A stretch of 64,000 bases of DNA from Rhodamnia argentea (taxonomy: Eukaryota; Streptophyta; Magnoliopsida; Myrtales; Myrtaceae), in assembly GCF_020921035.1 (NCBI RefSeq), contig NC_063150.1:11408001-11472000 (forward strand), in the 5' to 3' direction. Under the pieces are notes generated by a model. The model worked only from the letters and a program-made list of their open reading frames with translations, searched no databases and was not told the origin of the DNA. Positions 47,101 to 58,400 of the stretch are shown here, in pieces. Both the position numbers and the translations under genes were made by a program. Each line of letters opens with the position of its first letter. The first letter of the stretch is position 1.

Positions 47101-50100
47101 CTCAAACTAATGCAATATAACAGAAGAAAGTCTCCTGACCCAACCAAATTGCATCTATCTATAAGAGAACTGGCTCAAATTGAACTTAAACTTGACAATA
47201 GAAAGAATAGAGTAGGGTAAAATTCTACATAACCAGTTATATACATCGATTAAATCTCTAGAATACTGAATTTAGAACTGAGAAAACCAGATATCCAAGC
47301 CATAGAGATGTGATCATTGTCCATTCAAAGAAGCAACCAAGAATGATACTATGAAAAATTCAACTAGAGAGAATCCATTCCACCTGAAAAAGAACCATCA
47401 GCACAACAAGGATGATGCCAACTGCCATTGCACTGCTGTAGTAGAAAGCCAATGAATTGCTCAAAGAAGATGCAAAGGTCATTAAAACCAAGCCCATGAC
47501 CAAGAGGACTACCCGATACAGGAAATATTCTGTGAAACATACACAAGCGGTATTTATATAGTGTCAAAAGTTAAAGGGGAAAAATATGCAGGCAGACAAT
47601 TCATTCATCAATTCCTGCTAGACACCTTCTTCAATTGACAACTCAAAAGTTTCCAAGGATGAACCAGCTACTCTTATATCTAAGAGCTTATGGTCAAATG
47701 GTGACATTGACCGAAACCATGAACCCTTGCCAACTTTTTCCCATTCGTTTTGAGGGCACATGCACGCTCCAAGAGATAAATTCCTGCAAATTAGAGTAAC
47801 AGTTAGGGTAACATTCTTCAATAGCCTAAGCCTATAAATAACATGGACCAGAATAACTGGATAGAAATTTCTCCTGTCTTAATAACTTTCAAGCAAATCA
47901 TAATTAATATAAGACAAGCCAAACTGTGCACACTCAAGAAAGGAAATTCATTCGTGCCTTCTGAAACATGAATTGCAGCATCAATCTCCCCAAAAAACAA
48001 TTACTTGATGGCAAAACTCAAAGATTTTATCAAGTTAAGTATAGCTTCTATGTGATACTTGGAGTTAGTTTCACTGCGAAGAGGGATCCTCCACTGATTG
48101 GCACAACTTTCCTCAAAAGAAAACCCAAAATATTGTGCCTCCTTCCACTGAAAAAAGGTGTACAATGACTCTGAGGGTTCAATTATCCATGTCTAACATC
48201 AGTAGATCAACATGTCACTTGACAATGCTATACAATGAAAGAGTAAAATATTAAATACGCACTCCAGAGGCACAATCAGCAAAGAATCACAAATACTCAC
48301 CTGTGGAAACAAACCTCAAACTTGGCCGGACGAAGACTGCTACTATTAGAGAGAATTTTCACTTTAACTGAATGGGCTATTTTACTCAAATGTTTCATCC
48401 TTGATAAACCATGGATATGAACTCTTTCACAAAACAGAGAAGTGCCGGGCCTGGAACCAGGAGAGTTTTCCACCAGCAATACAGGAGATAGTTGCACTGA
48501 AGTAGATTGACCAATAACTGCAAAATTGATACTACAGTAGTAAGTTTGAAGCATATGCATGGAAATGAAAGAAATGGTTATGCTGCATTATGATGTGTTG
48601 AATTTTTTTTTGGTCATAATGATGTGTTGATTATGACCATAATCTGTTTCTACAATTTTTGGCTCCTCTATTTCTGGAATATATAATCATACAAGTAGAG
48701 CAATATCGAATCAAAAGCTATGCGAAACCAATTTTAGTTTACATCACACAACTCTTTTATCGAATTAATGAGCAAAATCAAGTGCCTCTATCTGGCAATT
48801 AGTATATCTGATACAAACTATCATGGAACTGAATGTTCAAAATATAGTATCTTGTGCACACAATTGATCCTTCATAGCCTCTTTGGCAAGACACTTCCAT
48901 AAAGGCAATGATGGTTAGGAAGAACAACTGGTCCGATAAGTAGAGAAGACAATTGAAGTATGCATGTTTTCCCCAAACTTACCTTGACCGGGACGCACTT
49001 AAAAAACTGAAAGGCAATAAGACAATTACTTCTATCATAAGCCACAAGCATGAGAAGATGAAACAGCTTAATGAAGGTAATGCACAAATCGTTACTTTCA
49101 TGTTTATAGCCACGCAAAAATCAGGACTTACAAGGATTTTAATCAGATTTCTCTCTTTCTCTTATAGGTAAGGTGGAACCCACCATAGGGCATCAAGGGA
49201 TGCAAACCCAAATATAGAAAAAGCTCAAGCAACAAAACGGATCTCAGTTAAAAGGAAAAAGTCATATAAAAAGTCAGTTAATGCATTTACATCAATTGTA
49301 ATTTTCTATAATTCCAAAAATATTACAAAAAAATTAGAACACTCATTTTCTTCACTGTTTCTCTTGTATCTTTCCAAATAAACCAAAAAACAAAGAGAGG
49401 GACCAAGAAATTCTCCTTTTTTGGCCATGCTGCAAAGATATCTTTTTGTTTTTTTGGCCAACTCAATTGATTTTTCAATCCAGGTATTGAAAATGAAGCT
49501 ACCCATAAGTCAAGATAACCCAACACATGCCCATTTCTTATTTCCTTCATCTTCTTTCAAATTCTTGCTCAGTTGGGTAAAGAAACAGGAAAACTCTGCA
49601 TAGTACAATTACCAGTTGAGTATTTCTTGGGGATTTTGGATGCAAAATTATTCAACAAACTTTTAGTAACAAAAACCATTGCAAATTCATAGCATAAAGT
49701 AGTCATTGATAGAAGAGACCCGTCAAATTGGCACCTTAATCTGCACTTTGGAAGAGTAATCTTTGATAGATACAAGATCTATAGACATAACACGAAAAAC
49801 AAAAAAAATTAACAACAACAAGAAGAAATAATCATTTTCCACTAAGTGGTTTGGCAAAATGTACTAGAAGTGAAAAGCGCCACTACTCACAAGGCATAGC
49901 CGAATCAACTGACTGCAACTATAGAGTATGAAACTGGTAGGGAACTCTTGAAACGCTACGTTTGGTAAGGCAAGGGTTCATTACGTGATTGTGATTCGAA
50001 TCCATCTCCTTTGTCTTTTTACCAATTGCCATTGCGGAGCCGGAACACAATCAAACACAGGCAACCAACACTCAGTCGCCCATATCAATACCCACAAAAC

Positions 50101-50479
50101 AAACTACAAAAATGTCCTTTCTTTCTCTCGCAGGGGAAAAGGGGCCAGAAATGGATTGAGGAATTTCATCCTGCTATTGCCGTGAAGCTGTGGGATTTCC
50201 ACGAGGAAAGAAGAAAACGTGAACTCAAATCTAATCAGGAAAGAAGTTCCAAAACACATTTCAAACAGCTGAAGCGCACAATCAACTAGTAGCCGTACGT
50301 CGAATCCTTAGGGAAGCCGATCAAATCCAGTAGCTTACGAATACAGAGAAAGGTACAGAAACGAAGAAAAAGCTCAAACCTAAGGTGGGTTCCGCGGCTG
50401 AGCCAGAGGCGCCATAGAATAGGAGGAAGAAAATCCAGAAAGAGCAAATGAAGCTGCGAATTCGTGCGGAAGAGTCCAT
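44143..50479 (-). CDS. PNET2: Nuclear envelope integral membrane protein (NEMP / PNET2, DUF2215)
   Basis: Ten exons: 50479-50380, 48517-48301, 47783-47626, 47529-47384, 46733-46671, 46584-46492, 45359-45198, 45083-44977, 44630-44503 and 44417-44143. They join without a break to 482 residues. A signal peptide (1-28, FWIFFLLFYGASGSAA) leads into a lumenal beta-rich domain (about 29-158). The NEMP membrane core follows: EYFLYRVVLLVMGLVL, YYSSAMAVGIILVVLMVLFQ, GMRLLPTGRKNSLMI, LPGLFHSILSELGISEDMYNP, AIFLLVFLVLTGAWLGFWVV and HFVAWSIRVLAAVMILQ, then a basic segment (IRRFGRLRFFRR). The nucleoplasmic tail ends with a conserved motif (YSDDEWRKITKEYTKKSLEEL ... SPDFSKWAVANAERITLAP). Plant PNET2 proteins sit in the inner nuclear membrane and influence chromatin organisation. 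The exon-7 acceptor was chosen as CTACAG/TTG because it restores the family sequence NP-LAIFLL. Confidence 0.94.
48590..48630. mobile_element. Micro-insertion in NEMP intron 1, 12-bp duplication
   Basis: ATGATGTGTTGA occurs at 48590-48601 and 48619-48630. The 17 bases between them read TATGACCAAAAAAAAAT on the minus strand: a short tag ending ACC plus an A tract. Confidence 0.65.
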
Positions 50480-50789
50480 GGCCTCCGTGGTCGCTGCTGG
50501 GGAAGACGGAGGAGGGTATCTTCGGTAGCTTTGCAGCTTCAACCGTAAACATTCAAAAGCGCCATCTTTCTTCACAAAGGAAAGAAGAACTGAACTGGAT
50601 CAAGAATCAGCGGGCCGGTTAATCCCAAATTTTTCGTAAGTACTGGACCACTAAGAAAGCCCATCGGAAGGGTCCATGGTTCACCTGAAAAGGGGCAGCC
50701 CGACCAGGCTTCTTGGTCCTGTCCCTGTCCAGGCGGTGCTCTTCCCTAGCCCCCGGCCAGGTCGCGACACGCCAAAAGTCCTTTCTAAA

Positions 50790-51700
50790 AAAAATAAAAA
50801 TCCGTGGAACGTTGTATATTAAATGAATATTTTTTATATATGCATGATATATTATTATTTTTATAATTTTTTACTTATAATCAAAAGAAGCTATGCCATG
50901 AATACTTCCGTAATTTGATCCCAACCAGCCTAGAAAATAATATAATAATAACACCAATTCAGTCCCAAACCTTTTTGCATTTATGCCAATTGATTCAATT
51001 TGGCCAATTTTGACCAAAAATTACTTATGTAAACATCTCTTAACCAACATAGCACTGCTTACGCTGATTTGTATATTTTTTAATATTATTTAAATATTTT
51101 TAATAATTTTTTTTGGTTTTATTTTATTTTTTATTTTCTTGCACTTTATTGGGGGGGCGGGGGGTCGCGTGGGGGGGGGGGGTGGGGGGGGGGGGAGGGG
51201 GGGGGGGGGGGTTTTGGGTGTCGGTGCTACATAGACCCGGTCTCCTGCGAGTCTTAAATATTTTTTGGCCAAAAAAACTTTTGGTACCCTTTTCAATTTA
51301 GTCCTATTGTTTTTGCCAATTGAATTTGGCCGATTTTCAAATTATGTAGAATTTTTGTAGATGGCTTACGAGAGTGGTTTTTTAATATTTTAATATTTTA
51401 ATAATTTTTGTTTTATTTTATTTTTATTTTTTACGTTTTTTAGGCGAAGCTCATTGTGTAGAAGAGATGGTCGAGTGGTTCAAGACCTTGCTTATTGCAT
51501 GGCTCCTAATAAAAAAAGTGTCAGAAAGAAAAAGAAGAAAAAAATTACTAGAAAAATTAAAGGTTTAAGACTAAATTGGTATCAATGTAAAAAATTAAGG
51601 ACTAAATTGGCACAAATAAAAGGTTTAAGGCTGGATTGACATTAATGCAAAAGGTTTAGAACTAAATTTACATCAATAAAAAATTTAAGACTGAATTGAC
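50790..51700. repeat. Inverted-repeat element upstream of NEMP with a G-rich centre
   Basis: The left arm (ATAACACCAATTCAGTCCCAAACCTTTTTGCATTTATGCC, about 50950-51000) is the inverse of phrases at 51560-51700 (GCAAAAGGTTTAGAACTAAATT and relatives, repeated several times). The centre has T-rich DNA and the G tract. TGTCGGTGCTACATAG at 51219-51234 is the exact inverse of the terminus of the element at 19227. Confidence 0.5.
51151..51217 (+). repeat. Long G tract with G-quadruplex potential
   Basis: About 67 bases, nearly all G on the plus strand, broken by single C, T or A and by one TCGCGT. It has many runs of four or more G, and is about 700 bases upstream of the NEMP ATG. Confidence 0.9.
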
Positions 51701-51939
51701 ATCAACATAATATGTTTGTGATTTTTTTTTTTTACACTTTTCCTGGCAAAAGTCCGTGCCCCCATCACTGTTTCCACGGCAAAACACACTATTCACTTGA
51801 AATTGGTGTACTAATAGCACGTTTTGCAAAAAGCAACTATTACACCGTCATGTTTAGTACAAGTTCACCGTCCGGTCAAATGTTTGCTTCGTATGCCGTA
51901 ATCCCTATCATAATCAAAGTTATGATAGCCAAATGTTTG

Positions 51940-53720
51940 CTTGCAATAATAGTTAGGCGGCAATCCCTATCATAGTGAAAGTTATAATAGCGGACTCAAC
52001 TCCCATGTGAAATTTATTAACCTATTTAGCCTTCATGGCTAGTCCAAAATGCCCGTCTCGTTAAGTTTCTTGTAGTTAATGAAATTAAACCTAATCCAAT
52101 ATGAGTATAATCCGTATTTTGGTAAAAAAATTGACTTTATGATAGGATTTTTTCACTTAATGGTAAGATTGCTTTCACTTAATAAGAAACAAATTTTTTG
52201 GCTTATTTTGAGAAGTAAAAATTTTAACTTTTTCGTTATTAAAAACATATTCTAGAATTAGATAGCATTTACACTCCGTGTGAATATGAATATCGTTAAC
52301 GATAGTACCTATTAGTGATGATTCGATATTACCATAGCACTATTATCTCATAGTAGATACCACCGCCCATCGCCCATGGTTAATTACGTTTCAAACCACC
52401 TTACCGGACTTATGACTTGACCTATGTTCCCCCTCCTCCATAGCCCAACACCCATCGATAATATAGGGGCGATAAATTTTTGAAGGATTTCCTCATTATT
52501 TATTTGTTAAGTTACATCCCGCCCCTTACCACAGTAATTTGACTTCACTTTGGGCACTTTGATGACATTTCTTCTTTTTGTTACCATACGCTATTCATGA
52601 AACCAACTAGTAGATTGGTGTGGCATAGACCCTAACCATTGGCACGGAAAATTGCTAGTCATCGAGGACGCCATTTAAGTGTCTAATAAGTGTTTCAAAA
52701 GTAAGCAAATTTATCAATTGTTATCAAAGTTTACGACCCCATTTTACTATTCAAAAGTCAATCTAGAGTAGAATATAGAACTTGTTGTAAATCAACTGAC
52801 CATCTACTTTTGAGGAGATTAGTAACGAAATCATACTTCATGCCAATTTCAAAAGTTGATTTCTTTTAATGGTGACGAATCTAATGTTACCATAAGCCTG
52901 CGCCCTGGGGTGTTAGGCGGCATATCCCTGAGGAATCATAGAGATGAAAGTTATAATAGAACAGAAGTATCTCATGCAACTCCCCATGTGATAGTTATTA
53001 ACTTATTATAGCCAAAATTGCGATGGCTAGTTCCAAAATGCTGCCGTCTCTTTTAGCTTTCTTAATAGTTATTAAAATTATATTTCTTTGCAATATGATG
53101 ATCATAGGCTTCATAGCCACAATCGTAATTTATCGATAGATAATTAGTACGGTGGCGTGCATAATTGATATAATGCTAACATACCTTCTTAATTATGATA
53201 ATCATAACACTAACCGTAACATAATAATAAGCGAATTTATTATTTAATTGAAGGTAATATGTGATTATCTACATTTTCGTTATCAAAAACATTATTCATA
53301 GAATTAGATAGCTTTACATATGATAACGAATATGAATAACAAGTTAACTATAGTATCCTATTAGTGATGATTCGATATTACCATATAGCACTATTATCTC
53401 ATAGTAGATACAAGCGTGTATGAAATGGTTAATTACATTTAAGAAAGTATATATTACCGGAATTATGAGTTGATCTATGTTATACATTTATTCATAGTGA
53501 CCAATATTCATGCGAATAAGATAGGTGTGATATTGACAATAAGGATTGGAAAGAAAAAATTGCGCGTGTCATGGAGGACGAACACATATAAGTGTGACCA
53601 TATTTAAGTGTTTCACAATAGGGATTTCAAGATCACGTAATGTTGAACAATCTATATGCAAGTTTACTATGACCCCATTGGTTATTTCTAACGCTCCCGC
53701 TCATGCTGGAGCATAGACAT
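51940..53720. repeat. Diverged direct duplication of about 1 kb
   Basis: Ordered shared words give two units: TTAGGCGGCA (51953 and 52913), CCCATGTGA (52002 and 52983), GAATTAGATAGC (52255 and 53301), ATTAGTGATGATTCGATATT (52311 and 53360), CATAGTAGATAC (about 52359 and 53400) and GAGGACG (52664 and 53574). The offset runs 910-1049, so indels are many. Neither unit is coding. It is AT-rich and may be a pair of LTRs or a tandem duplication. Confidence 0.65.
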
Positions 53721-55478
53721 TATGTATGCCTAACTTGTTATATACATACTTGACTCGCGAACCATCGAGAGTCTCTCCGTGAAACGTACAATAGCCAAAG
53801 GGCCAAAAATCGTCTCATCTTCTCGGAATCAATGTGGCAGTCCTAATTTTACCAAAACGTCTACTTTTTAATGAATCGATCGTCAACATCTATATGTTGC
53901 TCCATTTAAAGCCTTTGTGAATGCACCCTCTAGAACGAGTGACGAGTGAGGCATAGCCACTAAGGAGAGGAATGAGTGAGAGGTGGAGGTGAGGAGAGAA
54001 GAGAATGTATCTTTTTGAAATTTTTGACATATTTTTTATTCTTTTTTTTTTTTTTTTTTTTTTTTTGTTTTTTTGGCCCGAGGGCCAGCAAGGATCACTA
54101 GCTGACCCATGCTGGCCACAAGCAAGGATCGGGACGTCCTTTCTAGCATTGGGCAAGGGCATCCATAGCCTACATCCAAAATTAGAAAGCAAAGAAATTG
54201 TAAACATCGATACAAACGGTGAAAATGGCCATGTCAACATCGGGCGTGCTATGTAAGATCGTGATGACCACGTCATTAGTTTCGGGCCAAAATTGATTGA
54301 ATAGACTTAATTGGAAAAATGTAAAATGTCAAGGATTCAATTGAAAAAATTAAAAAGGTTTAGGATTGAATTGCCCAAAATGTGATACAATTCACGACCT
54401 TATGGCTATTGAGTCTCGCACGTACTCATAGAGGTGGTGTCGAGCTTACTAAAGAGAAGACCGGGACAGAGCGGTTGAGGCGACAACGCAACGGCAAGAA
54501 TGGTGGCGTAGGCAACTCAGCTCAACGATCTACACTACCTGGATTTGAGGATGGAGAGAGAGGAAGATAAGGAATTTGAGAAGGCTTTGGGATTTGGGTA
54601 GGGTTATGATCTTGTATGTTCAGTGCAAGTAAATGAACATACATCGAATTTCAATGAATCAACCTCTATATAAAAATAGGGTGCTCAAGACCGCCCAAAT
54701 TTTTGCCCTCGGTATATTGATTTCTAGTAATTTTTTTTTGGGTATGATTATGGCAGTGCCGCAATAATAATTGTATTTTTGAAGTCTCATAATTTTTAAA
54801 TTCGGTGGTACATGGTTTAAAGTTGTAGCATCTCAAAATTGGCAAGACATTGGCCTAAAATATGTTACGAGCTGCCATATCTTTGAGAATGTCATAATTT
54901 TAACGAGTTTTCAAACACTTCACGAAAATTGCAGCGTCTCTTTTCGCGACTAACTCTTGAAAGAAAACTTACCAAACAAGCACCCAGTATTGCTAGTATT
55001 GCTCAACTAGACAAGAATTCCAGTGTTGCTTAGCCTAAACTTTTCAAATTTGCCGCCAATCCAAGAAGGATGAATTAACGAGTGAATCGGGACGTTCGCA
55101 TGCACACGAAAGGCTTTCCCCGTCTACTGCGGAGTTAAATTGCGTCGCCGGAAGCAGTTCTAGTGTCTTTGTTAGATCAACATGGTGGTAACATGTAGTT
55201 CATGAATGCAAAGGGCATGATCAACCTAGCCACAAAGCGTCGACAATCAATTATTACTCTTCCGACCCCCAAAAAAAAAAAAAAAAACAACAAAAAACTA
55301 TTACTTCTAAAACGCACTAGAATCCAAGGAAGGAAAAGAACAGTCGTTAGTTCGATTGACAAGGACAGTGATTGACTAGTTACTACTACATCGGAGATGG
55401 TGAAAAGGGAACAAAAGTATGGACAACTTTTGGTTGGCACTTTGGATTTATTCTAGAGAGAGAGAGAGAGAGCAGCGT
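53721..55478. other. Intergenic DNA with repeat relics, and the 3' flank of the PADRE gene
   Basis: 53680-53900 contains GCTCCCGCTCATGCTGGAGCATAGAC-type phrases like the antisense 3' part of Ty1-copia elements (weak). A 27-T run lies at about 54040-54066, followed by a GC block (GGCCCGAGGGCCAGCAAGG) of the palindromic-element type and an arm AATTGAAAAAATTAAAAAGG at 54330. At 55260-55310 TCCGACCCCC plus A18 sits between similar ATTACTCTT and ATTACTTCT, perhaps another micro-insertion. Confidence 0.35.
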
Positions 55479-58400
55479 TCAAGCTCCAATCTCGGAAATG
55501 CTCTGTAAGGCTGGCTCCCACCGCCTCCCACCGCCCACCACCCCTCTCAGGCCACCGCTACTGCTGCCACCGCCGCCGCTGCTTCCCCATTCATCAACCC
55601 CCTGCTCCTCCTGAAGAATAATAATTAATGGAAGAAATTGAAAAATTGAATGCTTGATTGAGCTTTGTCAAACATCAGGACAAATTGTCCAAACATCCTT
55701 GTATTCTCATGTTTTTATCCGGTGATTAGGTATCTTTAATTTGGTGAAAAGCAGCCGTGTCCATTTACAATCCCATCAAGAAAACCATTTCGACCAGTTT
55801 AAGGAGGATCATTTACCAAAAAAAAGAAACCGCAAGTGGCATTTTCTGAGCCACTAGGACAGCTAAGTTAGAAGATAATCTTAACACGAGAGAATTATGA
55901 AAAATGCAATTTTTGAAATATTATGACACATTCTGCTGACAGTATTTAACAAACCCGCGCGACAAAAAGAGTTTTTTGGTGAAATTGCAAGCGTGGGAGG
56001 GTTATTTTCATCAAATGGGAAAGGACAATAAGTCGCTGGATAAAAAGGTAAAAGTACACATTTAGACAATTTACCTATAAAATTATTAGTAGATCATGTC
56101 AAAGATAGGGTAAAATAGAGCATGATACTCATGGAAGGACAATATCATGCAAACAGAGAAACCATGATCATGTCAAGTTAATTTTCATATTTCTAGCATT
56201 CTCCATGAAATTGGTGTCAAACATAAACCATGAATTGCGGTTGACTTTAAGTCATATGTGAAACTGTACATCCCAACGCCACAAATTATTAAAGAGCAGT
56301 GTGAAATATATTTCCTAACATGACATCCTCCCTCAAGTAAAAGTCGATTTGGTGACGAAGACTCTTTAAGTGTCATAGAGATGTTGTAACCTAGACGAGT
56401 TCAGTGAATTGAAATCGAGACCTCTTACGCCGACACCAATCTAAAACCATATGTGAAAATGTTCATTCTAATTACCATGCTAAAGTGCGGCTCGAAATAT
56501 ATTTGAACAAGCTAGTTCACATCCACTTTTATGCATGTCATCGGCATGGTGGAAGATGAATCGATCCTCAAATTTATTTATTCCAAGCACTTTCTAACTT
56601 CTTAGGATCCAGTCATGTGGGTTCATGTGTAAGGAAACGACTTAGGGTCAACATGGCGGAAAGAAAGATGGGATTAGGTTAACTTTATGGAACATCAGAA
56701 GAAAATGAAATGCACAGGAAAACTAACCGGACCCACAAAAAATAGAAGAGAATTATTAAACGAATTATGACTTACTAAATATATTTTACTAGTTAATCGA
56801 AGGATTATTGAGGACCCACGTGAAGTTAGACATTCTGCTTATGAGAAAAGAGCAATATTGGTAAATGTTGTTTACCTTAGTCTTTCGTCTCTTTCTCTCC
56901 TTAAAAAGTTTACGCAATGAATAATTGTGAAAAAATAAATGATTTGAAAAATATTTTTTTAAAAAAATGATCACTTGTATCAGTTTACTAAAATGAATGA
57001 ACGAAAAATATTTTTATCGTCCACGAAAATATTTAGACATAAATTGTAGTCAATAATGAAAATATTTTACATTAACTAAATATTTCAAGAGATCGTTTTT
57101 AAGAAAATATTTTTTAAAATTTATTTTTTGCGAAATGAATAGAGCCTAAGTGTTTTTACTAGCACTATCATGCATTCAATTTGGATCGTGGGATAAAAAG
57201 CAAAATTGTGGTCTATCATATCTGCTTTGCAAAATCGGTTTCTATTATAACTTATTGATGCAAAGGGGATCAAACCTACATTTGGTTAAGAAAGATTTTA
57301 TCGAGTAGAGACAAGGGATATTGACACAAATGATCCACGAATTTTGGTTCAATATGCAATGTGATCCTTAAGCTTTTAATTTGTTCAATGTGGTCCCTCA
57401 ACCTTAACCCAAAGTGCAATATGGTCCCTAAACTTTCAATTTGTTTAGAGGCCACATTGAACAAATTATAAATTCATGGAGCCAAAGTTTATAAGTCATT
57501 TGTATCATTTTTCCTAGAGAAAATTACGGACGCATAAGCTGCAAAACTTCAGGAAGTGTCAAGGAAAGTTAGGATCACTTAGTATTTTACCAACAATGAT
57601 GCAAATTAAATTTACTATTAACTTGGGAAGATTACTTTCTAGAATAGAATATCAAGAATCATAAGATCCAGAGAACTTACTACCACCAAAGAGATAATAC
57701 GCCCCTGCGAAGAAAAGTTAGAAAAGGATATTTTGCAGATAAATTGCTACAAGTGGGAAATTACGTACCGTAAAGGAAAGTCAAGATTCATTAGGGGTAC
57801 GACGCGAAAAGAGATTTACTACTAACTTAGGTAGAGATCACTATTGTTCTGAGGAATATCACGAATCATAGGACTCAGCAAAACTCACGACGATAAGAGG
57901 TAAGACAAGTTACAAAATGATGTGTAACGGATAAATTGTTAACAAAGAAAGAAATCACGAATATCAAAAGGAAAGTTAGGATTTGTGTTAGGCAGGATCC
58001 GACCATGAGGAATTAAAAAGGACCCCAAAGCTAGCATTCCCTGATTTCGGGTACCCAATGTGGAGAGAAATCCAATATTTCCACTTTTGGTTTGCGTCGC
58101 GAAACATTAAATAGATATATAGATAATCATCACATTTCCACGTCATTGTTTATGCATAACCCTCTAATTTGGATTTATGTTAATCACGAATTCTAATCAC
58201 TATTGTCTTGAAAATAAGATGTTAATAGGCATGCGGCTGCCCTACCGGTAAAGAGATTGGGGGATGTCATTGTTTATGCATGACCCTCTAATTTAGATTT
58301 ATGTTAATCACGAGTTCTAATTACTATTGTCTTGAAAATAAGATGCTTATAGGCATGCGATTGCCTATTGGTAAAGGGATTGGGGGATGGGGAACCTAGT

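Noticed and set aside
49960..50020. GATTCGAATCC B-box-like motif in NEMP intron 1
   Set aside because: No A box at the right distance and no cloverleaf; not called as tRNA or SINE.
51463..51500. tRNA-like A box (AGATGGTCGAGTGGTTCAAGACC)
   Set aside because: It matches a Ser/Leu-type D arm, but no anticodon arm, B box or acceptor stem follows. At most a relic.
54034..54066. Long T run
   Set aside because: It is a homopolymer at the edge of a repeat-like GC block; no tail with duplications could be assigned.
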